From assembly GCF_019112545.1 (NCBI RefSeq), contig NW_025064882.1, forward strand, positions 2,348,971 through 2,412,970: a stretch of 64,000 nt of DNA, given 5' to 3'. The notes below the pieces were generated by a model. That model was not told the DNA's origin and ran no database searches. It saw only the letters and a list, made by a program, of their open reading frames with translations. Of the stretch, positions 36,206 through 47,598 are shown piece by piece. The translations under genes and the position numbers were made by a program. Each line of letters begins with the position of its first letter. Position 1 is the first letter of the stretch. The stretch is from Guyanagaster necrorhizus. Taxonomy: Eukaryota > Basidiomycota > Agaricomycetes > Agaricales > Physalacriaceae.

Positions 36206-38031
36206 GGTGTCTACTAATCGATGAAGAGCTGATGATGTGGGCACACAGGAAGGAGGATGGACATTAGAGAGATGAGACGCGCGTTTTTATCATCAGCTCA
36301 TTGAGGCAAACGGAGATAAGCGGCTTATCGGGCCGACCACCGAGGCAGTGCCAAATTTCTTGCGAGAATAGCACACATATGCACCGACACGTTTTTACAA
36401 CGAGGCTCTGATGGAATCGAGGGAGAAGAGGATCAAAAATAAGAAAGAGACGCCCAGGAATACAATAGTAATGGCAGATGCGGGGATATCGCTGAATTTT
36501 GGAGGCAAAGGCAGTGTGTGGCGCGCCGGGAACCTTTCGGGAGGCGAACAATTGACAGCAAAAAGATCTCATGATGTCATTCCAATAACTGCACGTGCAT
36601 TGCTGCAACGTTTGCCTGAGATGTGATCCCCTACAGGAAAAGCGAACCACCGAATTCCTGCACGATTCCTTGTCAACATAGTCTAGACCCATCAATAGTA
36701 GTTGTTGGATCTGTATAAAAGATCTTGAGAATGGTAAGTATCTTCTCCGGTCGGCCGACACTTCTGGCTCGAGGGCATGACCTACGGCCACAAGCAGAAA
36801 CGAAATGATAATTCCGCGACAACCACCCACACGGCACAGCACGACGCGAAAAAACGCCACATTGTGCAAGTACAGACTTGCCGCAAACCACGAACGTTGC
36901 CTGGTCATGGGTATTCCGTGAGTTTTTGTGTATGTTCTATGCTGTATTTTGAATAGAGAAGCCAAAAATATTTATTGTTCTGCTGCAGCCACCAAACGCC
37001 TTCAACATAACGCTGAAAGGCGTTAGGAGGCGAAAACATGAGGTAACTTGCAGGAGCGGCGCGTCCGGAGATTGTTGTCAATGGCATCGAGCAAGGAAAG
37101 TGTCTTGTGCTTGTCTTAGCAGGTGGGACCCGCAGAACGGGTAGGGATACGGTCCAATGATGACATTGTCGCTGACAAGCACTACATGACAATATGCTGT
37201 TCATTGGTCTATCTGTTACATGAACGAGGGATCAAACGGGTTGTACGTACATTATGTCCACGGATCCTATGCATCTCATCTAATATCCTGTCATTTCCCG
37301 GGACAGTGTCCCATCTGCAGTCCACAGGAGACGTTCCCTCTCTATTCCGAGTGGACTAGACTGGTGGCTTGACAATGCCGGAACTAATCTTGTAGTAGAC
37401 AATCGAGGAATCATCTGCAGTTATTCCCAGGTACATCTCCGGTGGATCTGAGAGTGATTTGAAAGCAGATTGCAACCTATGAGCAATTCAAGCCACGGAA
37501 CACACAGGTATATGCTATCTAACGGACCATGCATAGGACACTGTTTCAGCCAAAGAACAGGGGACGACATAGGCAGGCTCATTTAAGTCCGTGTTCGGTC
37601 TGCGACCCTTGATGGCGCCTCTTGGGCACTGCTCGCCAAGATCCACCAATTCAACGTCTGTCCATGATTGCGCTGCAACTGTCAGGCTGAAGAAAAAGGA
37701 GATCAGCGAGTGAGAATATTTCACCGTAGACAACGTCATTGTAGACCAAGAACAGGCTGCCAGAGGTCTTGGGGTACTTGGAAAGCAGGTGAGTCAGTGC
37801 TGGCATCTACAAGTCACGATTTAACCATTGATGATGCAGGAATACTCGTGCTTCCTTACAGATGGGTGTGCGTTCATGGTCGTTGAGATCGTGTGACAGT
37901 GACCGTCACGACAACGTAGTCAGCACTTTCTACGCCATCCATAATTTACTTGTGCCAGCTGAAAAAGAATGCAGGCACCGCCGAGCTTCTACAATTCCAA
38001 TATTTTGGCTATTTTTCTACGTTTGTAACTT
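36206..38031. other. Intergenic region
   Basis: About 1.8 kb between the transcription factor start and the 3' end of the cyclophilin gene. A 233-codon minus-strand frame (36264-36965) and a 74-codon frame with a signal-like N-terminus (37515-37739, MTLSTVKYSHSLISFFFSL) are present, but neither has supporting features, so neither is called. Confidence 0.4.
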
Positions 38032-39171
38032 CTAACTTTTTTCGTTCTCTGCAAACATCCTTCGCAAAGCCTTCTTCTCTCTATCGCTCTTCTCTTTCCT
38101 TCGCACTCGAAGACGGGTAAGCTCCTGGACCACAAGACTGTCACTACCGGCAGCAACGAGATCCTTTTCCGCCTCCCTCTCTTTTCCTAGCACGATGTAC
38201 GAAACCCCACGTCTGTAGAGAGCTTTGGCTGAAATGGAACGGCTCAGTTTGAATTATGGCAAGGCGGGAAAGGTTGAATCACCTCTGTCAAGGTCAGACA
38301 GACCCTCGATACCCAAGACACGCGTCGCAACCGCAACACCAGTTTCCGCATTGATTTTAGAACCAGCAAGCGCAACGTTGAGCAGGACAGCAATTCGCGT
38401 CGATTTAAAAGTATCTCTAAGAGTCTGTGGAGAATCATCTGGAAGCACGGGATGAACGTCAAGGTACCGGACAGCCTTAAGCCAAGAATGAAGTGCATCT
38501 ACAGGCTTTCCCGCCTTCCACAGTGACGCGCCCACGTCCTTGCTTTTGACTGCAATTTCCAGCGCCAGATCCGGGTCATTCTGGAACTGTTCAGCCCGTT
38601 CGTCATCTTCGGGATAGTCCTCCGCTTCTATCACTCCCTCCGCCAGTTCTGATTCTGTAATCTCCCCTGCTTGCACAATCAGCACTTCGTCCTCAGGCTT
38701 ATCCTGAGGTCCTGTCTTCGTAGTCTCTATCCTTCTCACGATACTCTTCCCCCACTTCACCTTCCCGAAGACGACATGCTTGCCATCCAGGTGCGGCGTC
38801 GCCGCAACGGTGATAAAAAACTGGGACCCATTCGTGTTCGGTCCCGAGTTGGCCATCGAAAGTAAGAACGGTTCACTGTGCTTCACAGGGAAGGCTTCAT
38901 CAGGGAACTTGGAGCCGTAGATCGAGAGTCCTCCAGTGCCGTTGTGCGCTGTAAAGTCGCCACCTTGGCACATGAAGCCCTTGATTACCCTGTGGAACCC
39001 TGAGCCGGCGTACCTGAGCGGGACACCATCCTCGCTCATGGTGTCTCCCCTGCACAGAACACGAAAGTTCTCTGCCGTCTTGGGCACCAGGTCGGCATAT
39101 AGCTCGAACACAATTCGTCCAGCAGGGACGCCACCAATAGTGATATCAAAGTATGTGAGCGGTCGGGACAT
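38032..39171 (-). CDS. Cyclophilin-40-type peptidyl-prolyl isomerase with TPR tail
   Basis: A two-domain Hsp90 co-chaperone of the CyP40/Cpr6-Cpr7 type. The start at 39171 gives [20 protein letters not shown]. The cyclophilin domain spans roughly residues 1-170, with [16 protein letters not shown], the active-site region [17 protein letters not shown] and [11 protein letters not shown]. The TPR region follows ([17 protein letters not shown] and onward). One intron near 38230-38262 joins DLDR to [15 protein letters not shown]. The protein ends MFAENEKS with TAG at 38032-38034. Length, about 360 residues, is normal. The upstream in-frame Met at 39210 would add 13 residues; the later Met matches the family start. 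Housekeeping gene. Confidence 0.93.
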
Positions 39172-39288
39172 CGTGGTACAGAGCAAAGAACAAAAGACGC
39201 GTAAATCCAACAGTAGATGGATTATGTAACTAGAAAAGGATGGAAGCTAATCGAAATTTCGGGGCATCCGTCTTGCTTCCACTCTCCG

Positions 39289-40494
39289 ATGTCACAGCAA
39301 GTCGATAAACAGCTCCGTGCAGACTTGGCACGTGTATCCAACCCGACTGTCGAGTGTGGTGCCAATATCGTTGCATTCCAGCCTCGACTCGATCACGGGA
39401 TCGCATCGAGGACCGGCATGTTGTGGAAGAATGGGGGCTTGCCAATGGTGCTTGGAAATTCATCGGCGTTTTTGACGGTGAACATGGAATAGCTTGCTAC
39501 GGTACTGATGATAGCACGATCCAAAAGCCATGGGGCAGGTCATGAAGCTGTGGATTCCGTTGCTGAGACCTTACCGGGCATGGTCAAAGCCTCACTACAG
39601 TCGTGTCATCACCCTCAGAATCTGTCATTGGAAAAATACTGGCTGACTGTGTTTCTGGCGTTGACGAGCGCATCAAGACTGACTTGCTCAACTTCTTTCT
39701 TGGTGGACTGGCCCAGATCATTGCAATGAACGACAATGAAATTAAAGCCATCATAACAGATCTTTCCAACAAGACATGGAACTCTCATGTGCAAGTTATG
39801 CGTGCCAGGACAGGTACCACTGCTTTGATAGCTCTAATCAGCTCATGCAAGTCTCTTCATGTTGCCAGCATGGGTTTACTGCGATGCTGGTGAGCTCATC
39901 AACTGAACTAGAATTTGTCGTCGAATAGTTCTCGGTACACGGGACTTGATTGGGCGACAGTCTGTCAAGGTACTCAGTCCATATCATAATTGCTGCAACG
40001 ATGCAGAGGCAGATCGCGTTAGAGCTGAGCATCCCGGTGAAATTGAGTGCATACACAAGTATAGAACGCTGGGTCTGATCACTCTGACTCGTGGTGAGCC
40101 CTTTTTATTACCCATGAGTCGTGTTTATGTCTATGCTCCTCTAGCCATAGGCGACATGCCTTTTGAGCTCCCGGATATCTATACCCAACGCGTTCTCGCT
40201 CTAGCCACACCGCCTTTTCATCCAAATTACACACTCGACAGGTTCATGGCGCGAAACCTTACGCCACCTTATCTCTCTAACCAGGTGGACATTGTTCACG
40301 TTTCCCTTGATCAGCCCAGCGTACGTATCCTTTCCATTATAAACTGTGCTCGAAAGGGGAGCGGCAATCTGGCTCTCGATCTTCTGTGGAATACATTGGG
40401 TGGAGATGGCGAAGTAAACTTGGACAGCTTGATGGCGCGGGCACAGTTCGGCCAAAGAGTCGACGACACCACCATCGTTATTCTTCCTCTGTGA
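39289..40494 (+). pseudogene. Decayed PP2C-type protein phosphatase
   Basis: Segments match the Agaricomycete PP2C family: VECGANIVAF, then in another frame IEDRHVVEEWGLANGAW and FIGVFDG, GHEAVDSVAETLPGM, VMRARTGTTALIAL, CNDAEADRVRAEHPGEIEC, TRAIGDMPFELP (joined by an intron) and VDDTTIVILPL with TGA at 40492-40494. Defects: a one-base frame shift near 39385 with no room for an intron; the GHxG part after FDG is shortened; the LGDCDA region near 39870-39890 is out of frame; and the segment with the metal-binding SDG motif is missing between VRILSI and SGNLALDLLW near 40340-40360. I judge it non-functional as a phosphatase. Confidence 0.72.
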
Positions 40495-40930
40495 CTACTC
40501 TAGAGAGTATATGACCTTGCTGACATGGGTCTTCCTGTCTTCTTTTCTCTTGTTCCTATGTACTGCGATATCAGCGCAAGGCTGATCTTGGAAACTGATG
40601 CATTTATTTTGATTATGGACGGGCATGAAGTAAAAACCTACAACCCGACCGAGGTCTACTAGTAGTGCGTACTTGAATACTTATCTAATGACCGTACTAA
40701 TGACAGGGGAAACACTCTTAGTGCCATGCATAGCGTACGGATGCACAACTCAAGTACCAGGACAGCGTAGTAAATAGCCTGTCTGAAGGAGTTCACGAGC
40801 GCCTATTCGAATAAACTGCTGATGCTAACATCTGTGTTTGACTCATCGGCATTAAAGTCATCTCTTGGACTAGTTTGCCAATCTCCTTATCTTTTATGCA
40901 GTGTCAAATTATGCCAAAGAGAGGTTTCAC

Positions 40931-41275
40931 CTCGTAAAGTCATCGGCCGCGTGCTTGATAAAGTTGAGATCTGCGAAATCGACCTGTAGGAAGAGCCCCT
41001 CTCGTCCGGTTTCATTGCGCAACTCAGCCATTGCGGCACGGGCGTTTTCCTCACTGTGGCAAACAAAGTAGACCTTTGCATTGTGCCCAAGAAGAGCTTT
41101 GACCGTAACCTTGGCCTATACCTAGTGGAAATACAATCAGACATACGCGTAGAGGGAAATTGTTGATGGTACCTACCGGTGTTAGCGCCCGTAACAATGG
41201 TGACTGCTCAGAGAGATCAGGAAGCTCATTTACAGAAAATTGAGGTTTGGGAGGAAGACATTGGTCGATGAACAT
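40931..41275 (-). pseudogene. SDR pseudogene, N-terminal half (inverted)
   Basis: The minus strand reads FIDQCLPPKPQFSVNELPDL from 41275, matching the N-terminus of the cluster SDRs. The cofactor motif VTIVTGANTG is one frame away, so a single base is lost near 41210. VKALLGHNAKVYFVCHSEEN and ADLNFIKHAADDFTR follow and end at a normal exon boundary at 40931. The C-terminal half lies on the other strand at 41770-42660. Confidence 0.7.
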
Positions 41276-41769
41276 ATGTCACCTACAGTCTGAGTCATTG
41301 CTGTGGGTGCGCATGGTGGGCTTGTCAGTGGGCTTGTCATGTTGTTCTCATGTACGTTTCGTTTTATAAGTGACCCTAAAGGATAGGGACAAGACGCGTA
41401 CGCGCCACGCCGACGATGACGCAAACTCGGGCCCAATTTCTAAAAGGTCTAACAGACAAATAAAACGCACTTAATCTTCTGCTGTATTTCTGTCCTTTCT
41501 AGCACCGGAAACGGTAGCACATTACTTCTAATGGCTTTCCCCAACAACCCCAATTTCGTTCCATGCGTCGCCCAGTTCCCACACAGTGTCCAGCATCTCC
41601 CAACATGCCTGCTGAAGATACAAAGAAAAGATAGATAAATACCGCTCCACAACTCCGGTTGGTGTGCACCACTCAAACCATTTACAGCACCCAGGACACC
41701 AAGAAGTGGTTGGAATGTCAGGAAGCACCGAAAATTGCCATAAAATACTTTTGCTCCTAGCAATATCAG

Positions 41770-42660
41770 GGATCAAAGCTTCATGTTTTGTTCAACAATA
41801 GGTATGTCGTTTTTGCCACATGCTTTCGGATCCGACTTACAGTTCACATTGGCGTATTCTCTCCTCCCTTAGATGCTCTAACTGAACAAGGCTACGATCT
41901 CCAGTTCGGCGCTAACATGCTCGGTGCGCACATCCTTCTCTCTACACTACCCCAGTGTATAACCGTGACCTTCCTCTCACAGGTGTCTCTACTTTACCCA
42001 CCTTCTCCTCCCTACATTCACATCCATCTTTGCATCCAACCCCCAATTCAGACCGCGAATCATCAATACCGCGTCACTAAATCACATCTTCGTCAATGGT
42101 CTGAAGTTTGACACATTCAAAGAGGTCCTGAACGCCGTAAGATGAGCAGGATGGCGTTGTATTCTCAGAGCAAATTCGTAAGCCTCATGTCCGTCATGTG
42201 GACCATTACCATTGTTAAAGAGCAACCTCAGGCTATGGTCGTGTGGACCACCGAGCTGGCACGCAGATATGCAGATCAAGGGATCATCGCTATCTCTGTG
42301 AATCCGGGAAACTTGAGGTCCGAAATGCAGAGATATATGTCACCTGTTGAGCGAACTATTCTGGCACGCACGATCCTTCCACTATCACCGAACTCTTTTT
42401 AATTTATTCTTGTACGATGCTGTACCCTGTAGAGATGGGAGGGCTCACGCAGCTGTATGACGCGACAATGTCTGATTCAGAGGCATTGAAATGTAACGGT
42501 GGGGTGGGTATCCTTCGGTGATGCTGTTTACACGAGCAGCTGACGAGTTTAGTACATGAAACCATGGGTGCGAGTCGGGGCGGTATTTGCTGCTACCAAA
42601 GGCGAAGCCGTGGGCCGTCGGCTTTGGGAGTATCTAGAAGAGCAAATAGTCGGCTTTTAG
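41770..42660 (+). pseudogene. SDR pseudogene, C-terminal half
   Basis: The plus strand reads KLHVLFNN from just after an acceptor-like AG at 41768-41769, then [42 protein letters not shown] (catalytic Tyr-Lys), TTELARRYADQGIIAISVNPG, and finally MKPWVRVGAVFAATKG with RRLWEYLEEQIVGF and TAG at 42658-42660. A stop codon interrupts near 42143. It is the missing half of the SDR piece at 40931-41275. Confidence 0.7.
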
Positions 42661-43059
42661 GCTAAAGACTCAATCGACCAATAGAATGGTTTTTCCCTGT
42701 CTTGTAATTCCTTTCACACACATGTACTGATGGCTGTTTCCCTTTTGATCCGTCAGTGGAATGAGCCTAGAAGAAACTCATATTTCCATAGTTTCGAACG
42801 TCGTCACAGAAGAGGAGAATGCTGCGAGATTTTGAATGTCAGAACTAGACATACACTGCAACAACAGCATAGCATTCAAAGAGCCCCAAGAGTTTAAAGT
42901 CACGAATTCTTGAACAGCCTGAGTCATATCTGACAGGATATTCAGTGTAGGCTACATTTGCTACGGCCACACCACTGAGCCGCCCATCAGAAACCCAAGC
43001 GGTGGAAGTTTGAATAATTGGGTCCGTGATCACCCTAGCTACTACATGCTGCAGACTTA
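42661..43059. other. Intergenic region
   Basis: About 400 bp between two decayed genes; nothing recognised. Confidence 0.4.
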
Positions 43060-43467
43060 ATGAATTTACCATGGCCTTATCATTTCGGACGATATTCCTA
43101 CCGATATTTCGGTGCCTATTGCAGGCCTTTCACCTCTTTCCGGATGTTTTGTTTGTCCTTTATTCACAAACCAAGTTTGTCTAGTATCACTTTTTCCGAA
43201 AACTTTCACAATGAAATGAGGGAGATCAAGGGAATCCTTCCTGCTCTCAAGGCTATCGGGTGTACCATGATAGACATATATGCACCGGGTTCGCCCACTA
43301 CTTTCATTCGATACACGAGATGTGATACAAACCGCAGAATCTCCACCGCTTTCGTAAGAAAGATGAAAGATGCCTACCCCGTTCTGCGAGCATCTATAAA
43401 GCGGCTTGCCAGGCAAGACGCGACGCGTGTACATGATCACATCACGTGCCACAGAGATTTGAAATGA
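43060..43467 (+). pseudogene. F-box gene fragment (truncated copy)
   Basis: The frame contains CRPFTSFRMFCLSFIHKPSL and NFHNEMREIKGILPALKAIG, closely matching the F-box gene at 30123-31607. It then jumps to FVRKMKDAYPVL, which matches that gene's 3' end. The F-box itself and most of the leucine-rich tail are missing, so this is an internally deleted, truncated copy. Confidence 0.7.
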
Positions 43468-44520
43468 CGCGACGCGCATATCTTTAGTGCTTTCACGTCA
43501 ACCGAGGGGCAGCATGCATCTCAACTGGGGCCTGTGGACTGGGCATACCATATCTTGGTTGAACGTCCATCGCATGCACCAAGCTCTGTCCTGCTGTAGC
43601 TTCACCGCCAAGATTCTCAGATATCCACTGTTGGGCTGTTGCCGCATAAAGGTTGAGAAGGCTCTGTAAAAGTATACGCTTTTAATATCCGGAAATCTGA
43701 AGTTGCCGGGGGGTCTCTGTATGTCATCCTCTGCAAGTCTCCTTGAAGACGTCACTTGATATCAATTCCCGTGAAGCAAGCTAAGTATTCCCCTACTGGA
43801 TCTAGAATCCTTTGTATTCCCTTCTGCCGACGATCCTAGTTCGAAAATTAACATCATCCTGACTCCTTTGTACATCACTTACTTGGTGTCCGCCATTGAG
43901 TTTCTTCCTGCTGTTATCTATATTCGTTGATTTAGACTGTCGGACTTTCGTGTTTGGAGGGTACAATACTGCGTTGCAGGTTCATCTTCAGCCTGTATTT
44001 TGGACTCAGGAAAAACTCTCGTACAGGCTGCGGAATCTTTGCAGGCATGTGCTTTTGTTTTCGTTTCTCTGGTTCCCAATGATTCCTCCGTCATCCGCTC
44101 CGTGATCTAGATTCTTCGATGTATTGGTATCGAACCTACTTTATTCCTGTTATCTTCTATATACAACTGACCTCGGTTCGACGAGGAATACCTAGTAGTA
44201 CCCTCGGCATTACCATGATGGTATAGCATTCGCCTTCGATCCATTCATTCGATTCGTCACGGAAGCAAGGTACCATTTGGCGAAGTGGGTCATGTTACCC
44301 ATGACATCCAGTACTCGTGATGTTGCAAAACTGTGCAGATGTCTCACACAGAGCTGAAGCTCGTACATACTCCGGTTTGGAAAAATAATACATTCGATGA
44401 TTGTGATTGCAAAACGATACTACAAGTACACTACAAGTGGGGATCTTCAGTTCGATAAGCTGAAAAGACAAAGAGGGTGGCAAGTGGTGATAACTAGGTT
44501 ATAGGGATGCAGGAATAAAA
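43468..44520. other. Intergenic region
   Basis: About 1 kb between the F-box fragment and the 3' end of the next gene. Only short unconvincing frames. Confidence 0.4.
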
Positions 44521-45104
44521 TTAGGCAGCGACCTGTGACCGGACGTATTAAACCAAGTTCGGAGACTAGAAAGGTGAAACATGCGAACCTGTACGGTCTT
44601 GGAGGTAGGGGGCGAGGTGGAAACAGCAGAGGAAGTACGAGCAATGGCCGCAAGATCAACTAGAAAGAAATCTTATTAGAACAACTTGGTAAATCGAAAC
44701 AAAAAAGACTTACTTTCTCCCTTGAGGGCCTTCTTCCTGAACTGCTTGGCGATTTCTATTTCCTCCTCGGACATGGAGGAAGCCCTAGCTGGTGTGGGCT
44801 TAGACTCGGAAGCTAAAGATAACGTCAGTGAAAGTAAGAGTATGATGAGTGTAGTGGCAAACGTACTGGAATCGGATGCCGCGCTAACACTCCCGGTGTC
44901 GTCGGCAGCTTCTTCAAACTCCTCCTGGAGTTCGAGAGCCTCGTCGTCCATAGCAGCATACTCGTGCTCGCGCTCATCAGCGAGACGACCCCAATTGTGC
45001 TGGCCGGCGCCGTTCTTGCGCAGGGACTTGTCAAAGCCAGACCTGGACTCTGAGCGGTCCTTGAGGACGGCCTTGGGGAAAGTAGCACGGGCGGTACGGG
45101 TCAT
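44521..45104 (-). CDS. Small HABP4/PAI-RBP1-like (Stm1-type) RNA-binding-type protein
   Basis: A small basic/acidic protein of about 130 residues. The start at 45104 gives MTRTARATFPKAVLKDRSES, then KSLRKNGAGQHNWGRLADER, the conserved GxGxHNWG segment of the hyaluronan/mRNA-binding family. Acidic EALELQEEFEEAADD follows. A 52-nt intron near 44818-44872 joins SAASD to TSESKPTPAR; then SMSEEEIEIAKQFRKKALKG, IDLAAIARTSSAVSTSPP and a final tiny exon ending QVAA with TAA at 44521-44523. Relatives bind RNA or ribosomes; yeast Stm1 clamps idle ribosomes. The specific role is inferred. Confidence 0.75.
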
Positions 45105-45188
45105 GACAAGATAAGAGGTAAGAAGAGTACAGTAGTAACAGTAGCAGATGGTGGGGGTCAGTGAGGGGGTGGAGCTTGAAGGTGGCCG

Positions 45189-45196
45189 TATTTATA
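45189..45196 (-). promoter_or_regulatory. TATA box of the HABP4-like gene
   Basis: The minus strand reads TATAAATA about 85-92 bp upstream of the ATG at 45104. It is embedded in GCCGTATAAATACGGC, whose 7-bp arms are inverted repeats. Position and sequence fit a core promoter. Confidence 0.55.
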
Positions 45197-47598
45197 CGGC
45201 GGTGCGAACATCAAAGGTGGCGCGTGACCATCGAAAGGCCCTTTTATCTAGGCCTTTTGTCGGCCGGCCTGGCTGCCAATGACATCCTTGTATTTGTTGC
45301 CTTTCTGCCCTGTCAGACCACTTTTTTTTGTTTCCTACGCTTTGTTTTTTCTTGCTGAGTCGTCTTGGATGCCACTCATGGAAGAAAAGGAGAACCCAAA
45401 ATACTCCACTGCGGGGTAACGTGGGAAACTTCTACTGGCACGTGGATATGGATATCCAAACATGGACGATTTTCGTCTCCTTTCTATCCAGTTCTATGGT
45501 CGACGTGGCTTTCCTATCATCGTCCTTGGTATTCACTACTGACACGGGCCTTGGGAAACGGGATTGTTGACCGTATGGCACCTGTCTTTCTAACAGCTCC
45601 TTACATAAAGTCCAAGCCTCGACTCTTATGTCTATTGAAAATTCTGGTCGTGTGCATAGTAGTGGACGTGCTTTGAAGCGCACCGAGAATCGCCCCCGTC
45701 TTCAAAGTATATAATAACGACCTCGTTACAGGATTCTCCATACTGTCTGTTGCCTGTCTGTCCAAAGAGATAATTAAAGTTGTGTCCATGAGTTCACAAC
45801 AGCTTCACCGAACGACAGCCGGTGCTCAGGTGCTCCGTTTTACAGGGAAGACCCCACGGTGCGGTTTACAGGCACTCCGCCGCCTCTTACGCGGTATAGG
45901 TTTTGACTCTAAATGTAGCAATGGTTCCATTCTATGGCACCACAAGTAAATCGCGCAACTTTGATGATCCATCGTCACATCTAGACGGTCGACGAGGGAG
46001 TCTAAGGGTAGTTTATTACACCCGAGAAGGATGCCATCGTAGCTCTCATACTACCTCCGGCCGGTAGCTTCATCCATCAATGATTTGTATTCAATTTCTT
46101 TTTTGGGGGGGAAGGGGACTACCTGTGATCGAGGCCATTTTAAAGAGCATGTGATGCTCAAAGAAAATCTGGTTTTTTCTGGCGGCCTTTTTATTCAAGT
46201 CACTGCGCTTATCGATACAATGTCATCGGTACTGCAACGTCGCAGCACGTTTGCCTCTGGGCGCAGCTGTCAAGGCTGTCCTTCTTATGACGCCTCGGCT
46301 TCACCGGGGGGTATCCTCAAGTTCACATGACTTCACAAGCGACAGCTTCGAGTCCAGAATAACGTAAGATTCCCTTCGCCGTGTGCATATCGTGTTCAAA
46401 GGAAGGAGCTATGGACGCGAAACTCACACGAGCATACCTCATCGATCTACTGCTGTGATACAAAGTTCAAAGTCTTTCTCAGGGAAAGGTCCTCCGCTTC
46501 GTTGCATGACTTCAGCACACATAACTGGTCCCACCATCGCGGTCTGGACCTGGCTGCCTAAGTAGCGTCTACAAATGCCTGAACGACTCGCTTATTTCAC
46601 ATTAGCCAGACAGAAGGGGGCAAGTGAGGAGGTATGGAAGGCATCCGTCCCATCCGTTCATACCAGTAAGAGACGGCGACTGTCAATTCACAACACCGAA
46701 GCCAGTCCTTTAAGAACCCGACAAAGCCCATCATTTCATTGAGGTTTCTTTGCTGCGATCAGGCGAATTTCGTGGCAGATATCCGATAAGAGCCTTGTAT
46801 TGCAGGCAGAAAGTCCAGAACTTCCGCCACGTATGAGTGCAAATCATTGGACGCCGATCAGCATGAGACCTTCGAGTGCTCAGCAGACAGAGAACGAGAC
46901 GAGACAAACTTTTGTTTATCTGCCTCACGTCGAGGTGGGATCATATCAGTATAAAGATCGAGGCTACTCCGGTGAATGGAAGGGAACGATATAATTCATG
47001 AAGAAAAGGATCAGCTTTACGTTGCGGAACTAAGCATCGCTTCACCTGCAACGTTAGAGAATGGCTCTACATCATGTCTGGCTGTCCTCTGAAAAGTAAT
47101 TCTGTACTCTGCTTTATCCTTGTCTCTAGATCATTCTTCGCTCTAGCTCGTCGTTGCGCATGGGTCCAATCATCAAGTTATTCGAGGCTGAGATGTTGGG
47201 TATGCTCTTTAAATGAGCCATCGTTAAACGGGTACTCACAATGATCCGGTAACCGACGATTTCAAGACGCGCACCGCAAGTAGAGACGAACCCGGTACAA
47301 AGTAAAAGTCTTCGTGATCTTCAACGCTTGGTATAGAATTTCAGTGCCTGTCTACCTGTGACACGGAAGAGAGTTGGACATTAAAAATGCAATCACAGTG
47401 CAACATGGGAATACAGAAAACATACCTAACTACCTCGAACTCATTGAGTTGGTGGACTCGGAGCAGAAAAGTGTTGGTTCCTGCCGATCGGCATAATCAA
47501 GCTCCGCTTTAAATACGTGAATGCCGGGCCGACTACACCCGAACCTTCTAAGTTTTGATAGGAGTAAAAGTCGCTCGTTTCTTCCCTTTACTAGGCAC
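45197..47598. other. Long intergenic region
   Basis: About 2.4 kb between the HABP4-like promoter and the PP2C-like gene. It holds several homopolymer runs (a G run near 46105, a T run near 45322) and open frames under 105 codons with no recognisable family. I see no transposon ends. Confidence 0.45.

Noticed and set aside
36264..36965. 233-codon minus-strand open frame
   Set aside because: Rich in Cys, Arg and Phe with no domain or splice-consistent neighbour. It sits upstream of the transcription factor and looks like chance.
37515..37739. Possible small secreted protein (signal-like N-terminus, two Cys)
   Set aside because: Only 74 codons, two cysteines, no continuation or promoter signal; too weak to call.
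44686..45114. 142-codon plus-strand frame
   Set aside because: Exact antisense of the HABP4-like gene; the minus-strand product has the family motif and normal introns.
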